From positions 2,914,001 through 2,978,000 of the forward strand of contig NC_089437.1 in assembly GCF_026210795.1 (NCBI RefSeq): a stretch of 64,000 bases of DNA, written 5' to 3'. Both the position numbers and the translations under genes were made by a program. Positions 24,080 through 35,333 of this stretch are shown in pieces. This DNA comes from Rhizophagus irregularis. Taxonomy: Eukaryota > Glomeromycota > Glomeromycetes > Glomerales > Glomeraceae. Each line of letters starts with the position of its first letter. The stretch's first letter is position 1. The notes under the pieces are model-generated. The model saw nothing but the letters and a program-made list of their open reading frames with translations, was not told the DNA's origin and did no database searches.

Positions 24080-25630
24080 TTAGTACAAAAACACAAAGAA
24101 AACGCCCAAACCGAAACTAAGCATGGCATATAATGAAGTTCCAAATAAAGATGTAGCAGAATTTTCTGAATAAGAATCGTAATTATCATAATTATAAGAT
24201 TTACCATTGCTATTTTTAACATTACCATCTCTTAAACTCTTAGGGCTATATATGGTCCACCATTCAGAAGCACCATTTGTCGTTTTTAAAAATTTACTAA
24301 TAGTATTCGCATATTTACCAGATCGATCTCCGTAATAATCTCTAGCCTTATATAAAGCAGGCAAAAGAATAGCTTCACCTTCCTGGCCAGCATCCTGATT
24401 TTTTAAAGGAATTAAGTAATCAACGGCATTTTGGATGGTAGCGCCATCCTTTGTTCTAATTTCCCATAAATTTGTTCCATTTATTTTTTGGGATAACAAA
24501 GCAATGTATGTTAATGCTTCTAAATTAAAACATTGATAATGATATGGTTTTGTTCGTTTACTCTCCATTGGCTGTTCTCCCGATTTTAATATCATATTTT
24601 GAAATGTTGTTTCGGAAAATTTTCTTATGAGATTTCTTGCTTCATCTATTCTTCCGGAAAATTCCAAGTATGTCGCTAATTGTGCTACATAAAATGTTGC
24701 ATGATTATTTGATCTTTTGAATGCTTGTTTTCCCAAGTTGGAATTCATTAACCAATTTGAAAAATCCGAAATCCAATTCCTTATTCCTTTGTCAATATTA
24801 TCATTCCATGCACGTGATTTTTCTAGAATTCTAACCGCAACTGGAATATATACCTAAGAAAAGCAGAAAAGCAAGGGTTAATATGTACTGTAGCACGTAT
24901 CGTTAAATTACAAGATAAAACAAATATACTGACATATAAGCGCGTATCAAGAATTCCTTCTTCTCTTCCTTTCCATTCTCCTGGACCTCTTTTTATTTGA
25001 CCATAAATAACTTCAGGTAACATACTAGTTTCTTCGTTAACAAACCAAGTATCCAACAACTGTACGGCTTTTTCGGCAAAATTTTCATCCCCGTGTAATT
25101 GATAAAAAATCGATAAACTTAATACATCTCTAACCATATTTCTAGAATCAACTGGATCTGATAGGTTTCTAACATCAGGATTATATAATCCGTCGCGTGG
25201 CTTGTAGGGACATTGAGTTTCCGGATCAGTGACATTTTTTATACCTTTACAAGATGGCCATAAATATGGTGCATATGAGATATATTCTCGTTTATTACCA
25301 TTCGGTGGTGTAACTGTTGTGTTCATTACTGAATATGGACTATCGTTTTTTAAAGCTATTGAAGCTGTCGAATTTATTGATTTTAACGCTGGATTTGGAT
25401 TATTTGAAGAAAAATTATGTGACTTAAAGTATTCTAATCCCTCGATTGTAACATAATCGACTTTTAATGATACTATAAATTAGAAATAATATCGTGAAAT
25501 TAATGTGGCAAATTAAAGACAATCATAAGATTACTAACTTCCGAAAGAACTTACTTTGAGCGATGATTGTTTTTAGCGACATACAAAGATTAATGATAAA
25601 AATTATGGTAAAAATTTGTATATTTTTCAT
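24080..25630 (-). CDS. Secreted or surface alginate-lyase-domain protein
   Basis: Exons: 25555-25630, 24934-25472 and 24080-24853; 462 residues. The start MKNIQIFTIIFIINLC is a signal peptide. The body matches the alpha/alpha-barrel alginate-lyase-like fold common in fungi: YAPYLWPSCK, DPVDSRNMVRDVLSLSIFYQ, the Asn-His signature NNHATFYVAQLATYLEF, and YHYQCFNLEALTYIALLSQ with the aromatic/His site. The C-terminus has a Ser/Asn/Tyr-rich linker and a hydrophobic tail (LYAMLSFGLGVFFVFLY), as in GPI-anchored or membrane-tethered wall proteins. The substrate cannot be read from sequence; family members act on acidic polysaccharides by beta-elimination. Promoter side is a 0.9-kb gap. Confidence 0.82.
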
Positions 25631-26551
25631 TGTTCAAAGAGAAAAAAAGTTACAATGAAAATTTAGAACTACAAAAGAGAGAGAAAATCCCTTGGACTAG
25701 ATATTTTTATTTCCGATACGAAAAGACTTTATAATCGATCCAGCGATTTAACTAAAAATTAAAATTTGGAATCTAGTCCAAGGAATAGGAGCTGAGCTAA
25801 ATTTCTAAGGGCGACTTTGAAAAGCCGTCAAAGACCCATTTCCTCCAAGTTGTTACTCTATATACTTGAGAATTGAAGTGACACAAATTTAAATTAATAA
25901 TTTCCATTAGTGGAGATCTAGTAAAATAAAACAAAGCATGTATGATCGATCTATTTTTAGTTCAATCGCGATTGTTGTGCTTTGTATCGCTTTGTTCTCT
26001 TTGTTACTTCATATTCTTTGTGATTTTCGTTCACTATTTCATTTGTTTCACATTTCTTGTCAAGGTTAGGGTTTAGCCTAAGACGTTTAGGTTAAATTTA
26101 ACGAACTTTGAAACAATGAAATCGGATTATCTATTAGCTGTTATGCATTGTTGTATAAATTATAGTTTATTTCTTTTATACGAGCTCAATGGTATGCATT
26201 AGATATTAGGTGGTTGTTACGAAGTTACACCTCTCAGTCAGTGTTTTAATCCGTGGACTTAAAATTTGTAAAGGGAACTAATATTTATATTCAAGTAAAA
26301 GAAAATTATTTATGTTTACTCTTCGCTTATAAAATCGTTAATTAATATTGTACTTGCATAAAGTTGAAATCTACAATTTACTAAATATTACAAGAAAGCA
26401 GCCAATTTTTTGTTATTTAAAATTTCTTAATATTTCGATCCAACTAGCACCCAGATAACTGTTTTTTGAGTGCAGTCATGTCGTGGTCCTTCTGATTTTG
26501 TTAAAAAAGAAATGGTGGATATCGTTAAAATGAATTAACATAAATTTCTTT
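25631..26551. other. Intergenic region with one short hairpin repeat
   Basis: About 920 bp holding the promoter of the lyase-like gene and the 3' flank of the coiled-coil gene. No gene is supported. An alternative last exon of the coiled-coil gene could end at 26,444-26,446. The CCTTGGACTAGAT inverted repeat is listed separately. Confidence 0.5.
25690..25783. repeat. 94-bp hairpin with 13-bp arms
   Basis: CCTTGGACTAGAT at 25690-25702 is matched by its reverse complement ATCTAGTCCAAGG at 25771-25783. No target duplication is evident. It lies about 60 bp upstream of the lyase-like start codon, so it could be a small MITE or part of its promoter. Confidence 0.6.
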
Positions 26552-27863
26552 CTATTTTACCTTGTTTGTATGCAATAACTTTTTATGAACGTGGTTTTGC
26601 TGTTTAATAAATTGTTCTAGTGCCTCATTTAATTCAGCTTCGTCGACTGCATCTAGATAACATTAACGGAAGTCAGAATTATTCATCATTTTTAGCAAAA
26701 TAATTTAGTTATCATACAAAGTTGCTTCAAATTGTTATCAAGATTCCGCCCTAACTTTTGGGATTGCGTGTGAAGCTTTGCGAGGTTATCTAATGTTTTT
26801 GCCGTCATTATCTGTTAAATATTCATATTAAAAACGTCTAAACTGATGCAAAGAAATCGTATCTTGAATTTTATTAAATTAAACCTGGTAATTCTCAAGA
26901 TCAAGCCTTAGTTTCTTGATGTATTCTTTCTCACGTTCTAATCGGTTATCAATCTTTCTTTTCACATTTGACGTAATTTCTTTCCTACATAACGAGACGA
27001 GCAATTAGAAAATTTCTATATGATTAGTGTTTCAATTCGACATCCGCGGATGGGCACATTTAGAGATATTCCAAGAGAAATTAACAGCGAGTAAATTCAA
27101 TTCGTTGTTAATTTGTTTTTTGAGGAAGCCTTTATTTTAGATTCTATGTTGCCATCCGGATCGATATTCTTACATTTCGTTAACCCAAATGGTTATAATA
27201 CCACTTTCACCATCAATCATTTCCTTAGTTTTTTCTAATCGTGCTCCTTGTTCACGTTCAAATTTGTTTAATTTTGATAAGGACCTTCTCTTGGTTTTAG
27301 CTATAGTAAGCGTTATTGTTTGAAATATTTGTGTATTGGTGCCAGCCAAGGAGGTTTAGTATTATTTATCTTAGATCGAGTCGTATATTATACTCAAAAA
27401 ATAAAATTTGAGATAATTGTAACTCACACTGAAGGAGTCCAATCAACTCAGCCATATCATTGCTCCTTCATATTGAAAAAAAGTTCATATTTACTATAAA
27501 TTTTATAACAAAACTCCACAATTAATTTTTTACCCGGTACTTCTTTCATTGTCCTCATCAATATCGTCGTCGCGTTTATAAGTATTTCTAAGCGCATATT
27601 CTTCTTTGTCAAATAGGGCTCGATTTCTTCCCATTATAGTGTTGTCATTATTGATTTGGTGGTTAGCTCTCTTGATTGTATTCATTACTGCGCCATTTTT
27701 ATTGGATTTTTGCGGACCTAAGTCGAGGTCATTGTTAAAAGAATAGATAATAAGAGATAACCGAAAAAAATAGAAATAGTAAGAAACCAGCTTGATTAAA
27801 AAAGTTGGCTGCCGATGTAGCTTTCTTCCTAACGTTTTCCCCAGTTAAAGTGCGTTTTCTCAT
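26552..27863 (-). CDS. Unidentified coiled-coil protein, divergent to HOP2
   Basis: Seven exons keep frame: 27788-27863, 27534-27717, 27428-27465, 27174-27300, 26885-26984, 26718-26811 and 26552-26652, giving 239 residues. It begins MRKRTLTGENVRKKATS (basic) and has an Asp-rich patch (KRDDDIDEDNER). From about residue 100 it is heptad-rich, highly charged coiled coil with KFEREQGARLEKTKEMI, RLEREKEYIKKLRLDLENY and ELNEALEQFIKQQNHVHKK. I do not recognise the family. The last codons GTA AAA TAG also form a splice donor; splicing to an acceptor after 26,459 would end the protein at 26,444 instead. Start codons of this gene and HOP2 are only 234 bp apart, so the two may be co-expressed; a meiotic role is only a guess. 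Confidence 0.68.
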
Positions 27864-28097
27864 TTTAAAATTAATTAATTAAAAGAAAATTTAATGCGAT
27901 TATATACTTAATGAGTTTATTTAAGTTGCACAAACTTATATTTCCTTAATTCCTTTTTTTATTTATGTTTTTATTATTTTATTATACTATATAGATATTA
28001 ATAATCGCGTGTTGATCTCGTCATCTCGATCACTTAATAAGAACTAGGATTCTAGGAACGCGTTTTTTTCCTTATTACTATATTATTTTTCTTAAAA

Positions 28098-29298
28098 ATG
28101 GCTAAAATAAAGAAAGTTCCCGCTGCTAAAGGCGATGACGGTATTAAACTAATCTATTACAATTGTTAATAGGGTTAATATTAATTCTTTTAAAAATTAT
28201 TAAAAATAGCAGAACAAATGATCGTGGATTATTTGAGAAAGACGAATAGACCTTACAGTGCTAGTATCCTTCCAATAATAACTTGTATATAATCTATACT
28301 TTTTTTTATCACTACTACAAATAAATATAATAGCCGATGTTTCAAATAATCTTCATGGAGCTATAACTAAGACGGTCGCACAGAAGGTGTTGAACGCTCT
28401 TGCAATTAAATCCGAAGTTCGTCAGAAAGTCTATGGGAAGCAAAGTGTTTATGTCATTAATCAGGTAAGTTTATCGGAAACTCAGTTCTTACTAAAGATT
28501 TGATCTTAATTTATTTTAAATATAGGAACAATTCGAGTCACCTTCACAGGAAGAATTGAATGATATGGATTCAAAAATCGAGGAACTTAAGAAGGAAGTT
28601 GATAAATACAAGGAGAAAAATAGACAATTAACGTCAGGTATGTGAAATTTTAAGTTTAATTCTATAAGTCATAAGACAATTAACTTTAATTTCGTGTTGA
28701 CTAGAATTGGCTACATTGAATAATTCTCTTACTAATGAGCAATGCGAGGAGAGGTATATAAGGGTTTTTCGAGTGAACGTGTAGAGAATAATCTCTAATT
28801 GCAAAATTTTAATTTTCACTTAAAGACTGAAAGTTCTAACCGAACAGGTAAGTCGCGTATCTGCATCGCTAAGATAAAGTTACATTATTTTTATGAAAAT
28901 TTATTTATTTAAATTCAGAACAGGAAATATGAAGAACGGCTAAAAGAATTACAGTCAGGCACTAAACAATTTTCTGTTGATGATGCAAAACGAATTGATG
29001 AAAAGTTTGAGAAAAATCGTAAATTCTGGAGACAAAGAAAAAGAATGGTAACGTTATTTACTTTCAAAAATCTTTCTTTCAAAAATATTGAAGATGCTTT
29101 GTTAATAGTTTGACGAGATTGTCTCGACAATATTGGATGCTATTGATATGAAGAAAAAGGTATTTGAGGTAAGTTAGAATCACAGGTAAATATTTTAGGG
29201 CCGATATTAACTTTTTTACGGTTAAATAATAGGACGAGGAATTGTTTATCGAGAGAGATCCTATTGATATCAACGAGGATCCATTGAAAGATTTGTAA
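28098..29298 (+). CDS. HOP2: Homologous-pairing protein 2 (Hop2/TBPIP/PSMC3IP)
   Basis: Partner of Mnd1; the heterodimer helps Dmc1/Rad51 in strand invasion between homologues in meiosis. Exons: 28098-28140, 28210-28263, 28334-28464, 28526-28637, 28705-28753, 28826-28847, 28919-29047, 29109-29168 and 29233-29298; 221 residues against 217 in human. The N-terminal winged helix is seen in EQMIVDYLRKTNRPYSA, NNLHGAITKTVAQKVLNAL and KQSVYVINQ. The central coiled coil covers roughly residues 85-145, and the C-terminal part includes RKFWRQRKRMFDEIVSTILD. Exon 6 is only 22 nt. The reading frame is intact across nine exons, arguing that the gene is functional. Confidence 0.9.
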
Positions 29299-29839
29299 AG
29301 TTCACCTTTGAACAACCTAAATTAGCCTTCGCATAATAATGTAATAATTCTTGGCCAACTTTATACTTAATTTTAATTTTTGCTCCGAGTATATAAGATT
29401 TCTAATATAACTGCGGTCTAAGTAGAATTCAATCAAAATTTTCTTTTTTTGACAGAGTTAAGTTGACATAATTGACTAACCAAACCTATAAGTAAAAGTT
29501 TCATAATAAATAGTCTGTCATAAGATGATCACAAATCTATGAATCTTTTTTACGTGCATACATCTGATAATTTTGTTAATGAAATTCCGATTGGCGGTTA
29601 CATATGATTAGCGCGGAGAACAACAGGCTCGCCGCAGGTTTGGGTTGACATATCTGAATGGGGTTATATAAATTGATGCGTTTGTTGGGGTTGGTGTTGC
29701 CATAAAATCTGAGAATCAGTAAACAGCATACATATCTAAAAAATTGATTCTTTAATATACAAGTTAGATTTACTTCTTAGATTTCTTAGATAAATATCTT
29801 CTTACTGATATTACGATCCCCATAAGCAAATTCATAAAA
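29299..29839. other. Intergenic: HOP2 3' flank and promoter of the BTB gene
   Basis: 541 bp with no supported gene. The patch 29,585-29,700 is less AT-rich and contains the likely TATA box of the BTB gene. Confidence 0.55.
29665..29673 (+). promoter_or_regulatory. Likely TATA box of the BTB gene
   Basis: TATATAAAT lies about 165 bp upstream of the BTB start codon, in a locally GC-richer patch. The same 9-mer precedes the Vps9 gene. This is a motif match only. Confidence 0.4.
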
Positions 29840-31213
29840 ATGTCTCCCGGTCATAACTTTAACGACAATCCTTCAAACTCAACTTCACCTATTATGAATT
29901 CATATATTGTGCACGTTGGCGAGCAAACTTTTCGTCTTTATCGCTCATCAGTAACTTTTGATTCTCCAAACTTTTTTACTCAAACCTTTCTTTGTGACGA
30001 GGTGCCAGGAGAAAATGATGATATTGTAAACTCAGTAACTACGCGAATAGATAAGATGAATATTATTTCTCCGGACAACATTGGAAAAGCTAACGATCTT
30101 AGCAGTGTTGGGGAAACTGATTATAACAAAGCTAAGTCTAGCACTAGTACTCAAACATATGTTACTTCTAATACTTCCGTCAAGGAAATCACGATTGATA
30201 GAGACCCTCGATCGTTTGAAGTTATTTTAAGATATCTTCGAGGATATAATATATTTCCACTTTCTTCTGTTAACTTACCGCCTGGGATGTCACTTGACTT
30301 GTTTAGAGAAAGTTTATTAGAAGACGCGCGTTATTATGGTTTATGTCGACTCGCACAACTTCTTCAAGCCGAAACTCCGAAACCTTTAAGTTATAAAGAC
30401 CCTTTCACTTCAGCCGATAAGATTCTTTTATCATTGCGTGACGTTCCAATCCATAAAGAATTCATAAAGTCCAATTTTGAGGGATCTTCCGCTATTGAAT
30501 TTTTTACAGGTGCTGTTCTTACACTCGAATTAGAGTCTTCTGATGCCTCAATACGTTTTCATACAAAATTTTTGAATGAACAAGATCAAAAGGCTTTAGA
30601 AACTTTGGGCGACATTTGTGGGGAAAATTCTCAAATCCAATTCTCAAGACAGTTGAGCACAAATTGGAATATGCGAGATACATTGAACGGAATACGTTTA
30701 GAAATTGATGGAGTTCAAGTTACAGGAGTCGATATTGCCTCTTTAGTTGGATCTTATAATCCAAGAGCAAAAGCTTTGGAAGATATGTTTCGCCAATCTG
30801 AAGGTAACAAATTGGTTATTTATGCCCAAGAATTTGTTTTTAGGTTAGACCATCAATCATATATTCCCAATGAAAATGATGAAAATCAAGTTAACATTGA
30901 TGATAAGAATGAACTTGGTAATGGGATTATTTATACCAGCAATAACGGAACAGCTGAATCCAAGGATTATGAGAATCAAGTTCAAAATGGAAATGACACT
31001 GAAAATAAAAAAGACAGCAGAAATGATATAATTGATGGAAATAGAATAATTGATGGAAATAGTATAATTGATGGAAATGGTAATAATAAAGGGAATAACA
31101 ATAATAATAAGGCTATAAAACCAGTTTATCTTGGAGTTGTATGGGCTAAAGGATGGACTCAAGAATGGTGGGCTTGGAATGAATACAGAATGAAGTTAGA
31201 TACTCTCCAATAA
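29840..31213 (+). CDS. BTB/POZ (K+-channel tetramerisation-like) domain protein
   Basis: A single-exon gene of 457 residues. The N-terminal region has the BTB pattern: SYIVHVGEQTFRLYRSSVTF, SPNFFTQTFL, then after a 70-residue insert rich in Ser/Thr/Asn, ITIDRDPRSFEVILRYLRGY and ARYYGLCRLAQLL. This is the KCTD-like form of the fold used in cullin-3 adaptors or oligomers. The C-terminal half has no named domain but contains an Asn/Ile/Gly repeat (NRIIDGNSIIDGNG, about residues 400-415) before a Trp-rich end (WAKGWTQEWWAWNEYRM). The lack of introns sets it apart from nearly all its neighbours. Its cellular role is unknown; ubiquitin ligase adaptor is one option. The antisense frame at 30,857-31,162 is a shadow of the repeat. 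Confidence 0.85.
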   Translation: MSPGHNFNDNPSNSTSPIMNSYIVHVGEQTFRLYRSSVTFDSPNFFTQTFLCDEVPGENDDIVNSVTTRIDKMNIISPDNIGKANDLSSVGETDYNKAKSSTSTQTYVTSNTSVKEITIDRDPRSFEVILRYLRGYNIFPLSSVNLPPGMSLDLFRESLLEDARYYGLCRLAQLLQAETPKPLSYKDPFTSADKILLSLRDVPIHKEFIKSNFEGSSAIEFFTGAVLTLELESSDASIRFHTKFLNEQDQKALETLGDICGENSQIQFSRQLSTNWNMRDTLNGIRLEIDGVQVTGVDIASLVGSYNPRAKALEDMFRQSEGNKLVIYAQEFVFRLDHQSYIPNENDENQVNIDDKNELGNGIIYTSNNGTAESKDYENQVQNGNDTENKKDSRNDIIDGNRIIDGNSIIDGNGNNKGNNNNNKAIKPVYLGVVWAKGWTQEWWAWNEYRMKLDTLQ

Positions 31214-31598
31214 TAATAGATTATTTTTATTTTAATTGTCATATTTATATTATTTTAGTTATAAAATTTTGGATTTATTTTCCATTCTTTTATTCATAGC
31301 CTTTTTTTTATTTTTTATTTTTTTTTTATACAAGGGGCATATGATTTATCTCAAGGCTCAAGCATGCTATTAAACCAAAAAATTTCATTGTTAGTGAAGA
31401 TCAAAACATATATAATATATCATACAAATATTCCTAAATTATAAATAAAAAAATATAATTGGAAAAACAGAATCATCACTTTTAATTTTGGATCATGTGA
31501 AACTCGTGATATCGTGGGTTTTTTTTTCGCTTTATTACTTAATATACATTTAGTATAAATAATTCATATATTAATAATTTTAATTAAGTAAATGTTAA
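31214..31598. other. Intergenic between BTB gene and tRNA-Pro
   Basis: 385 bp of AT-rich 3' flank and tRNA 5' flank. Nothing else is seen. Confidence 0.6.
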
Positions 31599-31683
31599 GG
31601 CTTGGTGGTCTAGTGGCATGATTCTCGCTTAGGGTTGTCCTCTGAATTGCGAGAGGTCCCGGGTTCAATTCCCGGCCAAGCCC
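31599..31683 (+). tRNA. tRNA-Pro: tRNA-Pro (anticodon AGG) with a 13-nt intron
   Basis: Acceptor arms GGCTTGG and CCAAGCC pair fully, with discriminator C. The D arm contains the A box TGGTCTAGTGG; the T arm CCGGGTTCAATTCCCGG holds the B box. Anticodon stem CTCGC/GCGAG encloses loop TTAGGGT, interrupted after position 37 by about 13 nt (TTGTCCTCTGAAT), the standard place for nuclear tRNA introns. The mature length would be 72 nt plus CCA, which is not encoded. Confidence 0.96.
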
Positions 31684-31691
31684 AGTCGGCC

Positions 31692-31697
31692 TTTTTT
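31692..31697 (+). terminator. RNA polymerase III terminator of tRNA-Pro
   Basis: A run of six T begins 9 nt after the tRNA 3' end, the usual Pol III stop signal. Confidence 0.85.
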
Positions 31698-32329
31698 CTT
31701 TTACTACCACACTTCATTTTTTCCGCAAGCATAATTTCGGAGTTATCTGTATTGCATCAAAAAAAAAAAAAAATTTAAATAATCAAAGCTGGAACGAAAT
31801 CCCATTAATACAAGACATGCAAAAATCTTTTGGATAAAATCTTGTGATATTGTTCGTTATATACCAGATAATTACGTTTGTGATGGACTGTCTTATTCCG
31901 GATGAACGCATGCCCCTTAAATTTCTTTACCTTTTACGGAGCATTCGTCTCCTGAATTCACCTCGTGGCACTCTTTGTACTTACAAAGAAAGATAAACAT
32001 TACTGAAGTATATATTATTTTTCCTCCGTATTCCGTTTTTTATTATAGATTTTAGGTTAAAAATAACTAAATACAAAAATCAATTCCCCTCATTTTTCAA
32101 CTACGTAATTCTACGGTCGAATTTATTTTTGTGTATATTATTTTAACTATTTTTGAATTTATATGCGTGTATGCGTCAATATTTTTTTTTTAATATATAA
32201 TAAGTGCTTTGCCCTCGTAAAATATTATATTCAATAAATTTTGTTCAAAAACTGCTTTATTCTTTTATATTAGTGTTGTAGTTGTTATTTATATTATCAT
32301 TTTCACGAAACGACAACGAGACTTACATA
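31698..32329. other. Intergenic: promoter and leader region of the GCK-III kinase
   Basis: 632 bp with no supported gene. The part at 31,890-31,990 is relatively GC-rich (around GGAGCATTCGTCTCC) but has no recognisable frame or RNA. Confidence 0.5.
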
Positions 32330-35300
32330 ATGGTACTTAACTTGTTAAAATTCATAATTATATTATCTGCTTGGACTTTAAAAATAACTTAGGCTTGTTT
32401 TATTTAACTTAATAGACGAACATTGATCCTGAAGAAATATATACATTGCACGAGAAGCTTGGCACTGGCTCTTTCGGAACAGTTTATAAAGCGTGCGTGT
32501 AAAAATAATTATTTTATCATATATACTGAGAAGTATCAAACAAATAATATATTCTCTGATTATACAAAACAGCATAAATAAAGAAACGAACCAAGTAGTG
32601 GCTATTAAGCAAATCGATTTAGAAGATTCTGATGATGATATTAGCGAAATTCAACAGGAAATTGCCTTACTATCGCAATGTGATTCATCATATATCACTC
32701 GTTATTACGGCTCGTTTGTCAAAGGATTTAAATTATGGATAGGTAAATAATTGATTATTTTTTAAATTTAAAAATTCAGAATGTAATTCCTTTTTTTTTT
32801 AGTAATGGAATATTTAGCCGGCGGATCATGTCTAGATTTGGTAAGGGATTCGTTGAATCAATTTAAGGTTGTAACTAAAATTTAATTTGCTTTGAAATAT
32901 ATTTCAACAGCTTAAACCCGGCCCGTTTGATGAACAACATATTGCCATAATTTTAAGAGAGCTTTTATATGGTTTGGAATATTTACATATTGAAGGGAAA
33001 ATTCACAGAGATATTAAAGGTACTTTACTAATTAATATTCATTGTTTTAATTTATGATTCATTATATAAACTATTTTCTTTATGCTTTTTATTTAGCCGC
33101 CAATATTCTACTTTCTGATAAGGGAGAAGTCAAAATAGGTAATTTTTATATGTCGATTGGTCAAATCGACTACTGTAGACAAAAAGAAAGCTCATTTCTA
33201 GTGCCAGAACATCAGATAAACTGGATTTCTCCAAATCCGGCACCAGATAGACGTATTAGTCTCAAGTTGGAGCTAAAGCCGGTATTGGCTCTCCGATTGA
33301 GTCTAAACGGGATCAAGGCAAACGCCTACCTTGTTAGAATCTTAATGTGTCTCGTGCACAATGGACCATAGAAAAAAAATTATTTTTCATTAAAGTTATT
33401 TTTATATTTTTATAGCCGATTTTGGTGTTGCTGCACAACTTTCTAATAATAAGAGTAGGAGAAACACTTTTGTCGGAACTCCCGTAAGTAATAAAAGAAA
33501 TACTATTTTCATGCATTGGAAGTCTGTTATACTCTCTCATCAATAATCGTATTATGATATAGTTCTGGATGGCACCTGAAGTAATCCGACAAGCAGGCTA
33601 TGATCATAAGGCTGACATATGGTCTCTAGGAATAACGGCTATTGAAATGGCCAAGGGAGAGCCGCCATTGTCCGAGTATCATCCGATGCGTGTTCTTTTT
33701 CTTATACCCAAAGCCAAACCTCCAGTTTTGGAAGGCAATTTTACTTCTACATTTAAGGATTTTGTTCATTTATGTTTGACAAAGAATCCTCTCGATGTAA
33801 GTTGTTGATAATTTATGAAGATGAACGTTTTTAGTTTATTGGTGTTACAACTCTTTTAATGAATAGCGACCTACTGCGAAAGAATTATTGCGCCATCGAT
33901 TTATTAAGTCAGCTCGCCCTACTGTGTCATTACAAGAGCTTGTCGAACGATATAAAGTTTGGAAATCTAGTGGTCCACAAAGAGCTGCTTCTGTTTTCCA
34001 GAAAACTCTGTAAGTTTATATAAAGTTTATCCTATATGGTTTTCCCGAATTTAGTGATTGATTTTTTCGCTTAAAATCAAATAGAACGGTTAATAATAAT
34101 ACTTCAGAATTTATTTGGGATTTCGAAACTATCAAACAAGCAGCAAAAAATGGCACTATTAAAGTAGAAGCCAATAAGGATGGTATTATTAAAATAGAAA
34201 CTAAGAAGGATGGAGTTATCAAATTGGAGACAAACAAGGATGGTACTATCATAATGGATCCAGCAACAATAAGAAAGCTGAAAAATGCAAATTCTGTATG
34301 TTAAATTATTAATTTATTGAAATTATTTAAATGAAAAGTAAAATATTCATATGTTTTAATTCTTTAAGCTATCGAATAATTCTACGGTTAAAGCTTCAGA
34401 TTTTACTGTAAGTATACAAATTATATTAGATCATTATATGTGGTATCACATTAATACATTTTATTTTTCATTAGAATCGGGGAAATTTAGAAGATTTAGC
34501 AAATTCGAATGCTAATGGCACAATGATTCAAAACCTTACAGTTGATTCGCTTTATATGAACGGAAAGTAAGTTAAATGTAAATAAAATCTTTTTGAAAAT
34601 GAATATATCTAACCACATTATTATGATAGTGGATTGGATACTGTAAGAGCGCCAAGACCCTTTAGTGCAGCAAGTACATCATCAAGTAGTGCATCTATTT
34701 TATATTCAAGTTTTTCCAGAAATGTTGATATTGCAGCACCTGTAACTGAGGAAGGAATTGTCGGAAGACAACTTGTTAATGAAATCGTTCTACCGTCAAT
34801 TTCACAGGTTAGCTTTAATTATTTGAACATTTAGCATAACCTTTCAACTAAAAAAAGATATTTATACATTTTTATATATCAAATAAAAAAAAAGATTAAG
34901 TCAAGAGAATTAAGAGCAAATGAAATTGAAGCTTTAGGTACACTTGAAAAGGGAATCGAAGATTTAGATCGTGCTAATCCAGATTTGGTACTTACTACTT
35001 TAGTGGAGATATTATCACGGATGAAAACGTAATTTTTATAATTTTATATTTTTATGCTTTTTTATTAATAGATTTTAATACAATCTGTTTCTTCTTTTGA
35101 CGCATAGTAATGTTGAAATATGCGACAAATTATCGGATTTGGGAATCGTTTCAGATGCGTTTTTATCATCAAATAATCATACATCCGATGGATCATCATC
35201 ATCAGATATAGTTGAGGAGAAACCGATAGCAGAAGAAAAACCAAAATCTCCAATATCAGAAATATTATCATACCCTAGATGGATTGACCAATTACGGATG

Positions 35301-35333
35301 AAATGGCCCATAAATCTAGGTTCGGGTTCATAA
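32330..35333 (+). CDS. STE20-type protein kinase, germinal-centre kinase III group (MST3/MST4/YSK1-like)
   Basis: Ser/Thr kinase of the group that works with Mo25/STRIPAK in polarity and morphogenesis. Fifteen exons start with a 3-nt coding exon (ATG, 32330-32332), then 32416-32492, 32573-32742, 32803-32840, 32911-33019, 33097-33138, 33416-33483, 33563-33796, 33867-34009, 34085-34295, 34369-34407, 34475-34566, 34630-34807, 34895-35028 and 35108-35333; 587 residues. Seen: [46 protein letters not shown] and [18 protein letters not shown], all complete. A linker after the kinase has three ~11-residue repeats ([24 protein letters not shown]). The C-terminus carries a conserved-looking helix region ([16 protein letters not shown]). 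The sixth intron (33139-33415) is unusually long and is described separately. Confidence 0.92.
33139..33415 (+). other. Oversized kinase intron with GC-richer, hairpin-rich insert
   Basis: At 277 nt this intron is over three times the other thirteen in the gene (60-87 nt). About 33,150-33,370 is clearly less AT-rich and holds stacked short inverted repeats: GTCGATT...AATCGAC, GTGCC...GGCAC enclosing GGATTT...AAATCC, AGACGTATTAGTCT, AGCCGGTATTGGCT, and CAAGG...CCTTG enclosing GGC...GCC. Intron ends remain normal (GTAATT...TATAG). It could be an intron-hosted structured RNA or a small inserted element. The 105-codon frame over it matches no family I know. Confidence 0.55.

Noticed and set aside
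30857-31162. 101-codon minus-strand ORF
   Set aside because: Shadow of the Asn/Ile/Gly repeat in the BTB gene.
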